Source: Morinoia aosen (taxonomy: Eukaryota; Arthropoda; Malacostraca; Amphipoda; Talitridae). From it: a DNA stretch of 64,000 nt. The notes beneath the pieces were generated by a model that was not told the origin of the DNA, made no database searches, and saw only the letters and a list, made by a program, of their open reading frames with translations. The stretch covers positions 32,854,183-32,918,182 of the forward strand of contig CM059560.1 of assembly GCA_030386875.1 (NCBI GenBank), read 5' to 3'. Each line of letters begins with the position of its first letter. The first letter of the stretch is position 1. This document shows, in pieces, positions 30,756-44,260 of the stretch. The position numbers were made by a program, and so were the translations under genes.

Positions 30756-33700
30756 TCTTGTATGCATGATCCTGGGAGTGTATACAGGTCTAACTTGCGC
30801 TTCCGCGTTATGAGAGTAATATTTCGTAGCGGCACGGCGGACAACCTACTCCTGTACATAAATCCACCTTCTCTTTAAACGGTGAAATTGCCACTAAAAA
30901 AAGACTTGCAACTGTATCCCACCATCAAATTAAATTTACTTTTGTTAGATTAAATCATAAAGTATGAATGGAAAACGGTAAAATCGGCAAGGGAACACTG
31001 GAAGCAAACACGATATTTTGTACCATCATTTACTAGAAAGGGATTTTCCTATCCTCCAAAGGCCCGAGAAAGCAACGCATGACTGTTATTGCAACGCATG
31101 GGCCTCTGCCAGACGTCGAACACATCTGTGCTAAACTTACGAGGGGAGAAGTGGCTCAGATTTAGAAATGAGCTTCCCATACAAATGCTCCAGCAAGCCC
31201 TTACTTTCTTATTGGCTTAGAACGTGTCTGTTCCCTCTGCTAGAGGCGTCAGTACTGATACAGATAATAATGGCTGCCTGCACATGTAGAATTTTTCACT
31301 GCTTGTTTTTCTGTCATGTCTACTAAACAAGCATATCATGTTTATAAATACTTTTATTTTAGTATGTTCAAAAGCATTAGAAATGTATTTGACACATATA
31401 TTAAACTCAACGTTCCTGATTAATGAGAGAAAATAAAAATCTAGAATAGAGATTGAAATACACGCTCCCCTGCTTTCTCTGACTTCACAAACTCGAGTGA
31501 AAGCAAGAGTGAAAAACGTTAGAGCTTAACGAAGCTGCTTCGTGGAAGTGTCTTCAGGTCTTTCTTCTAAGGAACAATTGCCTACGAAACATAAAAGCAA
31601 TGTGTAAAACATTGGGTGCTACAGAGCAGACCAAGCTTGAAAACAAACCTCAGCCTTCGCTCTGTGAGAAAGGAATTCACAAAATAAATTATTGCGATCT
31701 GAAAATTGCGTTCATAAAACCATTTTTAGCGACGAAGCAGAAACAACATTGCAAACTGCAGTCGTACTGAATGAATCAAATGCGCCTTGAACAAATAGCA
31801 GAGCAGCTTACTTTCGTGTTCGGTGGGCAGCGTTCGCTATGGCAGGGGAAAATTAACTTTAGCGTAAGGAAGAAATGGGCCTTGAGCAAATAAGACGGTA
31901 GGGCACTGCCGTGTCTGTGCGGCAGCAATTAATGCCTCGCCGCATCTCTCAGAATCAATGGCGCCGCTTCGACCGCATCAGCATTGCGTGCTTAGCACTC
32001 GTCTCTTGCGGCTCCTCACAGTCATTGCCTCCACACCTTCATTGCCTCCACTCCTTCATTACTTCGAGCGCCATCACTTGCAATCAACGCACGCAATAAT
32101 ACGCACCAATGAAGCAACTAGACCGCACTGCTCGAGTTGTGTGTCTGTACTAAAGTCGTAGACCAGGCATAGTTTGTCAGAGTACCTGATAGTTAAATCC
32201 TGGGATCTTTATCCGTAGAGTTTGCGTGTCATCAAGTTCTCGAGTTTTAGCGTGTGGATCACTGGTTGCATGAGAGGCCGACTCGACAAAGCTGCCTGAA
32301 GTAATAGAACGTGATGAAAGTTTCTCATAATATAATAAAATTCATAACCTTGGTGCAATTTTTACTATTATATTTCTATATGTAGGTGTCCTAAAATGTT
32401 TTCAAGCTCGAAGTACAAGAAGTTTTTTAAGTTATTGAAAAGCGGTTTTTAAAGCGTATCTGTGCTCAACAATTTATTCAGATTTCATCTTTAACAATTT
32501 CTTTCAAACACGTTTGCATCATATTCTTCATAATATCTCTTTTTAAATTTTTTCAACGTCAGCCATTTCTCTGAGTGGTTATCAAATCCTGATGACATGA
32601 TTCAACTATTTTTCAATGGTATTTATTTTTAGGGCTGCTTGGAGTCCGAGTTCGAGCAGATGACAGCGCGCAGCTGATCGGTGCAGCTATGAGGGTACAC
32701 TCACTCACTCTCGCCAGCTTGGAAGCCTCTCACTTACAGACGTGCTACAGGAGGGAGCTGGCGTTGTGCCTCTGCACGATGTCAGCACAATCTTAGAAGC
32801 GAGGAAGCGAGAAGTTTAGGTTATTTACTTAACTCAAGAATTAAGTTCATGTTAAGGCTTACGTTATTTACTACAAACATCACAGAAACAGTTACAAGAA
32901 TTGCATAAGAGCGAACGTGGTATTCAAACTCAGATAATGTTAGCAATGCGAGTCAAACAAACTATGGAGTTTCTATGGCATTTCATCAGGAAATGAATAT
33001 TTTTGTAATGTAGAGAGGAAAATATTTTAGATGGTTAATATCTTCTAACATAAAATTAGCTGAGCATTTAAGACTGATTCACTAATGTCCATTCGAGAGA
33101 ATACCTTTACTTTTGAAGTATACATTACTACTTGAAAAGGGCTGTAATTATGATTTAAAGAGGGAAAATAACCAATATATACTATTTATCAATGATGGTA
33201 TGCAAGCTTTACAAAAATAAACTGTAGTTTAATTCATTCGCTGCTTCTTGCGACTCAGTAAACAGGTATAACATGACCGTTTTTTACCTTGCACAGCAGC
33301 TCATCAAGAAAAAAATCTCAAAAGATGCCTGTCTTGTCAAATACTAAGAGCCAACAAGCCCGGGTGTCGGTATCTCAGGAAGTCTAGATCCTGATGTTGA
33401 TATCGTGTACTCACTGCTGGAAAGTTTAATCTCGGAGAAATTCACATGCCGCCGGAAAGTTTAAAAAATACCTGATGTCACAGCAAAATATTGTACCTCC
33501 TCAAAGTCTTCAACTAGAACGAGTTTGAAAGTATTTTCTTTACTCTATCAAAAATACTTGGGTGATACAATTCACATATGCAGCATGAAGAATTTTTTCA
33601 ACATTTAATCCTATCCTGTAACCCTCATCTTTTAGCAAACATAAGCATCTGTTAGTTATTTCGAGAGGAAGCATTCACTTTGCATTTTACGGCAGCACCC

Positions 33701-35412
33701 TCACATTTGCTGCTCCAATGATCGCAGCGCATTACGAACAAAAGGTTCTCATCGTCTTCATATCCAGTTTTTGACAAGTACACTTCACCTGCAAATGGTG
33801 CACCAGACTCGTTCGGACATATACGCCCGACTGCCATACACTCATTTCAAATCCACAAGAACAAATTCTAGTTCAGAGAAGCATGGAGGGTCGCGTACGC
33901 AGAGCGTTAAGTCAAGCTTCCACTTCAGTTGCCTGCCTCTACTTGGTCATGTATTGCATGGACGGTTTGACTTCAACGTCAAGTTTTGCTTTCATTTGTC
34001 GACTCGAATGGAACAATTTCTGCATGCTCTTCACTGCATGCGATTTTAGTTTGCGCTGGAGAATAAAAGAATAAAGCAAACGCTCTCTTTTGGCTACTTC
34101 GGCAAAATGAGTTTTATATTTTACGGAGGGAATTTATTTTGATGTACTTGAAATTTATGCTGAGTGCACACATGGAAAAATCTAGACGATAACTTTACAT
34201 CAGAAGCTCCGCTGCACAAGTTCTTATTCCGAAATCATTAATACGAGTTGGTTCCAAAATTCTCTTCAGCGAGAAAATTTTAATGAAAATATTCAAGCTA
34301 AAACTTTGCAGGAGGTATTATCGGACATCATTTGATGCTAATTCAGCATGAAATTTAGTGTAGTTATAACAATATTAGGTAAACTGAATATTTTGAAACG
34401 TTTTTGATACGAGCTTGTAAAATGTGAGGCATTAAAGCATCTATATACACCACCTAGCTCTAGGTGTGCGACTTCGCGCTCTTTTTACCCCATTTTTTTG
34501 TATCAGATAATTAAACCAGATTATATCGTTAGTATAGTTTATTAGTAAAATCAAAGAGTTAAATTAATGAAATTGGCATGTTCTGGGTAAGGTAGTTAAA
34601 TCTTTGTTTCAATATCCGTAGAGTTCTGCACGTAAACATTCACGTGGTTGGAGGTTATTTTGGCATGAAGGCGTCATCATTTCAATCTCTTCGTTCGTAG
34701 ACTAAATGATGTCTTTAATGAGTTGGTTTTGAGGCTCTTGTTTCTGGTGAACCATCTATTTATGGATGACAAAAGTTATAACTCATATACAATGTTTGTT
34801 TCATCGTTTAATAAAAAACACCATTGCAGCTCTCGTGCGTTATATCTAGGAGATGACATGTTAATTTTATTTTATTGTTTGATTAGACGTGTACGTTTTC
34901 AAGCGTTTGACAACATTTGTGTTGTAACAGTGGCCATATCCTAGACGACCGCCTTCGGTCTAAGTTTTATAAATTATCATAATTTGACTTAGAGTGACAC
35001 GTATTAATTTTTTGTCGTTTAAAAAGTACAGAGATGTAATTCTTATCTTGTTTGCTTTGTATTCCTTAGGAATAATCGAATTGGTTTGTCTACCTTTAAA
35101 TTTCCTAACTCGTCACCGGTTCAGTCGTTCAGTCTTTTAGCTTCCCTTGATGGTCTAGGATCGACAATGCCGTCGCTCTGGAAAGATGTCAGTTCATCTT
35201 AGTTATGTTCAAACACCTTTTCTGCTGCACTGATTGAACTAAAATGGAAATCAGCAGAGTGATACGAAAATTCTTGGATAGTTTTCAATCATTCAGAGAA
35301 TTTACTTATTCATTAACTATTGAAGTATGTTTCCATATTCTGTTATAATCGGTATGAGCTATTATTGGTTACATGTAAAAACTAGCAATTCAGTGTGATT
35401 CGGTGGTGTCTC
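30756..35412. other. no recognisable gene
   Basis: 4.6 kb without supported features. Short overlapping frames near 31911-32161 and 33771-34074 are GC-richer than their surroundings but match nothing I know. No repeats were seen. Confidence 0.45.
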
Positions 35413-36412
35413 AATGGGCCGTCGAACGAGCGCAATCATGGAGCTTTGTCTGGCTGGACAGTTACCAAGTGAAGCCTCAAAAACTCGCAAAAATAAAAAT
35501 AGAAGAGCAATTTTGTCCAACTGAAAATGCTAAATATGGCATAAGAAGTGACGGCCAAAAATCTACAACGACATAGAAAATCAAAAGGATAATTGGATCA
35601 AAGATTGCACGCAATCCACGGAGGCCCATGAAGGAAATGGATTCAGAGCTTGCAATGTTGTTTGTTTTTAGAGCGGGGAAAAGAGACTTGAGACTCTCGC
35701 CTCTGAAATTATGAAGAATCCATGGCCTCAAAAATGCACCCAAAGGGATAACGACTCACCGGAAGTTATTTTTATCTCGTCGGGTCACATTTCACGGTCA
35801 CGACTCTGTCGTCTTCACACATGAGAAAATGTTCACTCTTGGACAAGCTTTCAGTCATCAAAATGACAGAATTCATGCACACACAAAGTGTTTCGGCAAT
35901 ATCCGAAAACATCGGAAATTTTTACCGCACCCGAAAACCTGATTCTGTCATGGTCTGGGGAAGTGTGTTGGCAAACGGGAAACCACCTCTTAATTGTTCT
36001 TGTTTCTGGAGGTGTGTTAATGTAAATGCAAAACATATGAAGAGCATGGTTCTCAAATGACGGCATAATCTTTGAGTGTTTATTTGTGTTCGATATATAA
36101 CCAGTGACGAGGAACCTTCTATGTTCCATGTGAGGTAATTTCTCTTTCAGCCTGATGGAGATCCTGCTCATATCTCCAATAGGGCTCAGGGTGAGATTGG
36201 CTCAGAGACGATGTTCTTGCCTTTCTAATCAAGGATGAATGGCCTCCTTCAAACCTTGACCTAAATCAAATGAACTTCTGTGTCTGGTATGTGTTTGGAA
36301 AGAAATTTCTCAAAAAATGTAATCTAGAACCCTACAGACGTTTTGGGACAAGAATAAGCCGAATTACCGACGCGGCTTATAAGTACTTATGTGTAGTTGA
36401 TAAGTAAGATAT
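35413..36412 (+). pseudogene. Tc1/mariner-type transposase remnant, near full length
   Basis: It starts with an ATG-led helix-turn-helix-like segment, MGRRTSAIMELCLAGQLPSE (35413). A degenerate middle follows, then PDSVMVWGSVLANGKPPL (35938-35991) and further on, across frames, FQPDGDPAH (second catalytic aspartate region, about 36147), WPPSNLDLNQMNFCVWYVF (about 36242) and a degraded C-terminus. The order matches insect mariner/maT-like transposases (MVW, QQDGAPAH, WPPSSPDLNPMDF). At least six stops or frameshifts are visible. Terminal inverted repeats were not found. It belongs to a different subfamily from the 6.3-kb remnant, to judge from the motif wording. Confidence 0.82.
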
Positions 36413-37021
36413 TGACGGAGATTGTGAATTGAAAAGTGGATTTTTTGAATAATTTTTCTTCAGTGATCATCATATCGTTGAGGATATACTAAACGATTTT
36501 CATTCATTTACTTAATGTTTTGTGATGCAACTATGAAAAGTGTTCCTTCTCTTATTGTGTCACTCAGAACGTAGCGTTGAAATTGAAACGGATTAGCTTC
36601 CTTAATGTAAAAATTGATCAAGTCGAGCTTTACTTTGTAGAGCATCATTTTGCAACATTATTGTTTTCAAAATGCACTTGATTTTGCCTCCGTGTTTCTA
36701 CAATTGACTTTATCTGCGAATTATTATTTATGCGACTAATTATTAATTTTTCCTGTTTTAAGTGAAATTTCGAACGTCCACCGTGCCTATTTCTGTTCGA
36801 TATTGGCTAAACTTTTGCACTCTTTTAAAAGTTTAATAACATTTTTTAATTGTATCTATCATATTTTAACATTATATGTACCTGAAACGAAGAAAATGCT
36901 GAACCTCCTTCTGAGAGTAATTTATAATTTTTAATTGTCAAAGTGCTCTGAACAGCAAACGTGATTACAACAAAACTATTCATTACCGCACACACCATCA
37001 CTCAGTGATCAACTATTACTG
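36413..37021. other. no recognisable gene
   Basis: AT-rich spacer between the mariner remnant and the 31-bp array. Nothing was seen. Confidence 0.45.
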
Positions 37022-37768
37022 TCTGAACCGTCGCTTCACAGCCAATCATCACTGCATGCACAATTGTCCCGCAGCCAATCAATGCAAGCACATCGCTTTG
37101 TAGCCAATCATCAATGCACGCACAGTCGTTTTTGGCCAATCATCACTGCCCGCACCGTCGCTTTAGCCAATAATGACTGCACGCACCGTCGCTTTAGCCA
37201 ATCATGACTGCACGCACCGTCGCTTTACCCAATCATGACTGCCCGCACCGTCGCTTTAGCCAATCATGACTGCCCGCACCGTCGCTTTAGCCAATCATGA
37301 CTGCACGCACCGTCGCTTTAGCCAATTATGACTGCCCGCACCGTCGCTTTAGCCAACCATGACTGCACGCACCACCGCTTTAGCCAATCATGACTGCCCG
37401 CACCGTCGCTTTAGCCAACCATGACTGCCCGCACCGTCGCTTTAGCCAATCATGACTGCACGCACCACCGCTTTAGCCAATCATGACTGCACGCACCGTC
37501 GCTTTAGCCAATCATGACTGCCCGCACCGTCGCTTTAGCCTATCATGACTGCCCGCACCGTCGCTTTAGCCAATCATGACTGCCCGCACCGTCGCTTTAG
37601 CCGATCATGACTGCACGTACCGTCGCTTTAGCCAATCATGACTGCACGCACAGTCGCTTTACCGCCAATCATCGTTACAGGCACCGTTGCTTTTAGCCAA
37701 TCATCACTGCACGCACCATCGCTTCCAACCAATCATCATTTCCCGCAACGTCGCTTTAGCCAATCATC
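37022..37768. repeat. 31-bp minisatellite with a CCAAT box per unit
   Basis: The core unit GCACCGTCGCTTTAGCCAAT is followed by CATGACTGCAC. About 24 units; the first few and the last three are diverged and vary in length. Nearly all contain GCCAAT. Variants are CCC for CAC, and ACCACCGC for ACCGTCGC. No long open frame results because 31 is not a multiple of three. Confidence 0.95.
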
Positions 37769-38173
37769 ATAACAAGTACGTTCACTGCGAGGCCTTATCC
37801 AGTGCAGATAATGTGTTTTGCCCTCCCTCAGCAATATAGATATACTGTGCTTAGTCTTTACAATAGCATGTAAAAAGACACTACATTCTCAAAGGGATTC
37901 CCAAGCCCTACGAAAGATTTTAGAAAGGATTGAGAAATTAAATGCCGATATAGCCGGGAGCACTTCGTTTTACTGAGAAAGTGGTGACATAGAAAATACC
38001 GTTGCGGATGAATTTAAACGTTAACAAAGTACTCCGAGAACTTCCGGAGTTTCGAAGGATGACAAGGCGCTCATCCTCCGCCAATCCCTTCATCTCCCGT
38101 TGCCTGGTTGGAAGAGAGGAAAAGGCGAGTTTAGTTTTCGTTATTAGGAATAAGTAATTAAGATTGACAGTTG
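37769..38173. other. short spacer, no gene
   Basis: Unremarkable sequence between two arrays. An 85-codon minus-strand frame extends through it with no recognised features. Confidence 0.45.
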
Positions 38174-38654
38174 TTATAAGGGTGCGTTTAGACACGATTA
38201 GTTAGATAAGGGTGCGCTTAGGCACGATTAGTTATTTAAGGATGCGCTTAGGCACGATTAGTTATTTAAGGATGCGCTTAGGCACGATTAGTTATTTAAG
38301 GATGCGCTTAGGCACGATTAGTTATTTAAGGATGCGCTTAGGCACGATTAGTTATTTAAGGATGCGCTTAGGCACGATTAGTTATTTAAGGATGCGCTTA
38401 GGCACGATTAGTTATTTAAGGATGCGCTTAGGCACGATTAGTTAATTAAGGAGGCGCTTAGGCACGATTAGTTATTTAAGGAGGCGCTTAGGCACGATTA
38501 GTTGCATAAGGGTGCGCTTAGGCACGATTAGTTGCATAAGGGTGCGCTTAGGCACGATTAGTTGCATAAGGGTGCGCTTAGGCACGATTAGTTGCATAAG
38601 GGTGCGCTTAGGCACGATTAGTTATATAAGGGTGCGCTTAGGCACGATTAGTTA
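38174..38654. repeat. 30-bp minisatellite, about 16 copies
   Basis: The unit contains GTGCGCTTAGGCACGATTAG plus a variable linker. Three linker types occur in blocks: TTATTTAAGGA (left), TTGCATAAGGG (middle), TTATATAAGGG (right end). Block structure indicates local amplification. The 77-codon plus-strand frame with ten-residue periodicity is an artefact. Confidence 0.96.
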
Positions 38655-40160
38655 TAAGTAACAAGTTATAAGTTATGAGCTATAAATGATAAATTTTTGG
38701 GTATATACCAGGCAATTAGGTTCGGTAGTTGTGCTCAATTGACATCAGAATCACCCATAAGCTAGCGCCAAGCTTACCAGCAACTAACCTCTGAATGCCA
38801 ATTGGTAAGGCGTGCTATCGCTGCAGACGCTGAATATTCCCACGATGCACAGGTGCAGGGTAGGCGTGTGGGCGGAAGATGGTCCTGCTCCCAAGCGTCT
38901 AGAAGGCGTGCCAGAGAAGCAGACGCGACGAGCTGGACGGAGGCTGGCACTTGATTACGATTTAGCCCATCATCCTTGTACCACTGATGACGAAGTGACA
39001 AGAACGATGCATGTGGTGATCTTAGAGTGCGGCGAAGAAGCGAGAGTCCAGTTGGTTAATCCGTCAGTGCTCATAGGTATCTCCTGAAACTGTTGAAAAC
39101 TCTCCAGAGGAAAAGGTATAAGTTGCGTTCAGAGGGCATTAGCTCATGGTTGTATTCAAGGAAGTTGCAAGAAAGAATGGCAAAAGCTATGGGAGACATT
39201 GAGCACACATACCCCTATATTTGATATCTTCGACAAGCCCTCATATTTCGTGGACAAGTGACTGTAGATGCTCTACCCTCATTAATCATTTTATGAAATT
39301 AACATTAGCATTACCAAAGAATTTTTACATCACTTATGCAACTGCTTCAAAATTTAAACAAGCATCTGTCCTTGTACAAGCATGCCTAAATTATGAGTGA
39401 CATTTTCAACGCTAATTTTAGTATCCTAATTTATTTATGATTATGCGTATAATAGTCACGAAATCCCACAAGTAATTGTAAATGCCTATTTTCAAATGTT
39501 GGTTGACTATAACGTACGGTTATCAAACAGTATGCCATCAGAGAGCTAAACATTCAAATGGAGTGAAAATGTTATTCAAAAATTATGAACGATATGATGG
39601 ATGCGAATATTTACGTCAGTTCGAATTAATTTAGAGCGTGTATTCCAGAACAACGGGCAAATGTCGAGCGTTTTGTTGTTCTCACAAGCGCAGGCTACTT
39701 AGGCAATTAGCGCTGCTCCTTCTTATCGTCTGTGCCCTTCAAACCCCCTTCCTCCTCCTCCTCTCCTTCCCCCACTCCCTACCCCACTCCTTCCCCCATT
39801 CCTTCCCCCACTCCCTCATTCCTAACCCCACACAGACGCTCCCAGCCTGACTGAGGGAAGGGGTGGTGGAAGCTGGACATGAGAGGGAAAATGAAGCGTT
39901 GACTTTGTACAGGCAGGGTCCCTCCGTCCTCAAATGTACGAAGATAGACAGCACTGCCCTGAGGGAGCCAGAATAACAAAGAAAATCGCCTTTAACTTCG
40001 AACGGTTCACTTCAAAAAGATATCAGTAAATTATAGACCATAAAAAATATCCCCCCGATAACTTCAGAAATACAAAAATTAGAACCCATGAAAATCAAAC
40101 ACGAAAGACATTTAATGAAACTTAAAGTACTCAAAATTCGAATTAAAAGTTGACAAGATA
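38655..40160. other. no recognisable gene; pyrimidine-rich tract at 39740-39842
   Basis: A GC-richer patch at 38800-39090 supports a 91-codon plus frame that I do not recognise. 39740-39842 is a pyrimidine-rich simple repeat of CTCC/CCCACTCC words, which could form triplex DNA. The rest is AT-rich. Confidence 0.45.
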
Positions 40161-41698
40161 CGAGTACATCACACTCACCTTACAATGAGTACATCACACA
40201 CACCTTACAATGAGTACATCACACTCACCTTACAATGAGTACATCACACTCACCTTACAATGAGTACATCACACACACCTTACAATGAGTACATCACACT
40301 CACCTTACAATGAGTACATCACACTCACCTTACAACGAGTACATCACACTCACCTTACAATGAGTACATCACACTCACCTTACAATGAGTACATCACACT
40401 CACCTTACAATGAGTTCATCACACTCACCTTACAATGAGTACATCACACTCACCTTACAATGAGTTCATCACACTCACCTTACAATGAGTTCATCACACT
40501 CACCTTACAACGAGTACATCACACACACCTTACAATGAGTACATCACACTCACCTTACAATGAGTACATCACACACACCTTACAATGAGTACATCACACT
40601 CACCTTACAATGAGTACATCACACACACCTTACAATGAGTACATCACACTCACCTTACAATGAGTACATCACACACACCTTACAATGAGTACATCACACT
40701 CACCCTACAATGAGTACATCACACACACCTTACAATGAGTACATCACACACACCTTACAATGAGTACATCACACACACCTTACAATGAGTACATCACACT
40801 CACCTTACAATGAGTTCATCACACTCACCTTACAATGAGTTCATCACACTCACCTTACAACGAGTACATCACACACACCTTACAATGAGTACATCACACT
40901 CACCTTACAATGAGTACATCACACTCACCTTACAATGAGTACATCACACACACCTTACAATGAGTACATCACACACACCTTACAATGAGTACATCACACA
41001 CACCTTACAATGAGTACATCACACACACCTTACAATGAGTACATCACACTCACCTTACAATGAGTTCATCACACTCACCTTACAATGAGTTCATCACACT
41101 CACCTTACAACGAGTACATCACACACACCTTACAATGAGTACATCACACTCACCTTACAATGAGTACATCACACTCACCTTACAATGAGTACATCACACA
41201 CACCTTACAATGAGTTCATCACACTCACCTTACAATGAGTTCATCACACTCACCTTACAACGAGTACATCACACACACCTTACAATGAGTACATCACACT
41301 CACCTTACAATGAGTACATCACACACACCTTACAATGAGTACATCACACTCACCTTACAATGAGTACATCACACACACCTTACAATGAGTACATCACACT
41401 CACCTTACAATGAGTACATCACACACACCTTACAATGAGTACATCACACTCACCTTACAATGAGTACATCACACACACCTTACAATGAGTACATCACACA
41501 CACCTTACAATGAGTACATCACACACACCTTACAATGAGTACATCACACTCACCTTACAATGAGTACATCACACACACCTTACAATGAGTACATCACACT
41601 CACCTTACAATGAGTACATCACACTCACCTTACAATGAGTACATCACACACACCTTACAATGAGTACATCACACTCACCTTACAATGAGTACATCACG
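40161..41698. repeat. 25-bp minisatellite, about 61 copies
   Basis: The unit begins TGAGTACATCACACTCACCT and ends TACAA, in strict 25-bp register for 1.5 kb. Common variants are CACACACC for CACTCACC, TGAGTTC for TGAGTAC, and CGAGT for TGAGT. A three-unit signature (TGAGTTC, TGAGTTC, CGAGTAC) recurs at about 40460, 40810, 41060 and 41210, showing that multi-unit blocks have been duplicated. Confidence 0.97.
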
Positions 41699-44260
41699 CA
41701 ATAGTCATGCAAAGTGCAACTAAATTTCCCCTATTTTGTATGATTTTAATACGTGCATTCTTAAGGTTTTAATTTCTGAAAGGTAAAAGTCCTGGGCACT
41801 TAAGTAATGATACAAAGAGCTGGGCTTTTTTAATACGATATTTGCTGCCTTTGTCTTGCTCTAAAACTCAAAGCTGCGAGCAAAATTATATAATGCTGAA
41901 AATATCGCACAAGCAACGTAACGCTAAGGATGTTTATTTACTGGCAGCGTGTGCTGGTTATACCCTCATCTTTTCCACGTGCTTCAATTTACAGACTGCA
42001 TCAGCAAGACTTCAGTAGGATACCAGCGAGCTGCTGTAAGCTTTTATTCTCCCAGCTGCAGTTTAAAATCAAAGGAATCTTTGCTGTACAAAAAATAATG
42101 CATTGATGCCTGTTCGAGGTCTTTGCCATGGAAACCGTCAGCTTCTACTTCCTGGATTGAAAATGCGTCTAAAACAACCTCTTTCTAACATCACATTTGC
42201 ATTACACCACATTGATCGCATCTGGGAAGAATCAGAGCTTCTTCTTCTTCTCAGTACCACAATGAAATACAGCGGATGCAAGCACCAGAGATGAGATATG
42301 TATCTCCCTCTTCAAGATTCGTATCATCCTTACGCAAGAAAAGGAGGCTCTTGCAGCAAATCACTCGAATTTTGCCTGTGGCCTACCAAACGCACTTATC
42401 GTCGAGATAGCCGCCGCGCTACGGCCGTTAGGGCCTTTTCCCAATGGGAACAACACGTTTAGTCTAAACAGCGACCGTGCGCAATGGTTGTAATAACCTT
42501 TCTTCGAATCTTCCCTCCAGGGCTGAGGGCAGGCCAAGTAGCAGAAGCAGAACCATGTGTGCATTGGCCCTCAGAAGATGTTGCTTTGGATCGTACCTCA
42601 GCTTAACGACTCCGGCGGCACTTCGCAAGAGCAGCAGCCGCTGCGCACAGCAAAATTCTTCGTTTCAAGGAGCATTTTTTACCCAAGCTCTGCTTGTATT
42701 TGGGAACTTGAAACGGAAAGTCTGTTCGAATGAGCTTCATGTTTTGTTGAGCCCTAGTTCAACCAGCGGGCATTTACGCGAATTATGAATTGCTCGGTAC
42801 ATTATTATTTTAGAAGAATTTTCTTACTTAGAAAAAGTTCAGGCTAAAATGAATGCAAAGTTTTTTTTGTTGGATTTCATTTTGTTAGTGGATGTCTCAA
42901 TTAAATCAATGGTCTCAAAGTAAAGGAAAAAATTCAGGAAAAAGGAAAAGGAACTGTTTGCACTATTTTGCCCGTAAAATACACAATACTACTACGTTCC
43001 GACAGTTTGGCTCCACCTATTTCTACAGTCGAGATTTCATGATATTTTTATCTCTGATTATGTTTGAAAATTTATTTAGGGACATTTAGTAGTATTTTAA
43101 TAAAGTATTTAGTTGCTTGAAGTATTTAGATAAACTCAAATTCGCTCTCCAGAAACTCGCCTTTGATTTAAACTCTACTATGACTAGAATTGAAAGCCAT
43201 AAAAGTATAACTACCGAACCGCATTCGACCAGGTCGTTGCATTACTTAGCTCTTTTAGCAAGACTTTTCATTTCATTTCCGAGGTGGAAATAGTGTTTGT
43301 GGTCTAATCTCTAACGTGATCATTAAGACGCAATAAATCAGTCTCATAAAGATCAAAATTTTGATGGGCTTAACATTTTCTTCCTTGCAGCAATAATTGA
43401 ATCTTCCTTTGATGAACTTTTGAGACTTTCACTTCTGTGCGGCAAGCCTTACCTGATTTAAAAGTTAGGCTTCCACTAAGCTTCGTAAATTTTAAAACGA
43501 CAACTACGCGGGAGCTAATTAAGTCCTTGTTCAACCAAAATTCAGTGCCAAAAAATTAAGTAATTGGGAAAAATTTCCGTGCAGCATGACCATGACTTCA
43601 ACATTTCTAAAATTGAGCAGAAGACAACACACCGACCTGTTTGCTTTGAGTGCTAAGATTTGACCGTTAGCGTTCAGTCGTTTCAGAGGCGGTCTACTGT
43701 CGTACGGATGATCAGGAGCGTCAATATCATTAGCGGCCCCAATAATATCTTGCGCAAACATCCTCGCAAAATTGGCAGGACTTGGCGTTCTTTAAAAAGC
43801 ACCATCGTCGGAAATTTTTGCAGGGCGATCCCAAGGGCCATAGCAAATGCAATAAAATCTTGGAGAGCTTCCCATATTTTTGCATGAAAAATGTACACGG
43901 GAAGCTGAAGTTTCGTAACGCTTGCAGCAAATCATTCTCTCGTATCGCAAATATTGTGCATCGCAGGAGTGCACCAAAATAGTTTTGTCGATTTTCAGCT
44001 TGTTTTGGACTGCAGAAAATATTATTAAAAACCTAGAGATTTTCGTGAGGGGAGTGATTTGAATTTTGGAATTATGCGAATTCCATTAACAGTATTGAAT
44101 AGTAGCAACCAGCGTTGTACAAAGTAGCTCAACATAAGTTGCGTAAAAGTAGCTTCACTGCATAATGAATATACTCCTTATAACAAAGGCAATATTTTGA
44201 ACTTGTCCCAGAGGCTTCAAATTTGATCTAAAGTCGCAAAGACTTTCTAGCGTCATGAAA
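41699..44260. other. no recognisable gene
   Basis: 2.5 kb with short competing frames on both strands (longest 103 codons, 42477-42788, +). 42370-42640 is GC-richer than its surroundings. Nothing was identified. Confidence 0.45.

Noticed and set aside
37022..41698. Possible CRISPR arrays
   Set aside because: Repeats are directly abutting, without unique spacers, in eukaryotic-type DNA; they are minisatellites.
43531..43982. Cluster of overlapping frames on both strands
   Set aside because: Six mutually overlapping frames of 60-76 codons with none favoured; expected by chance in a locally GC-richer patch.
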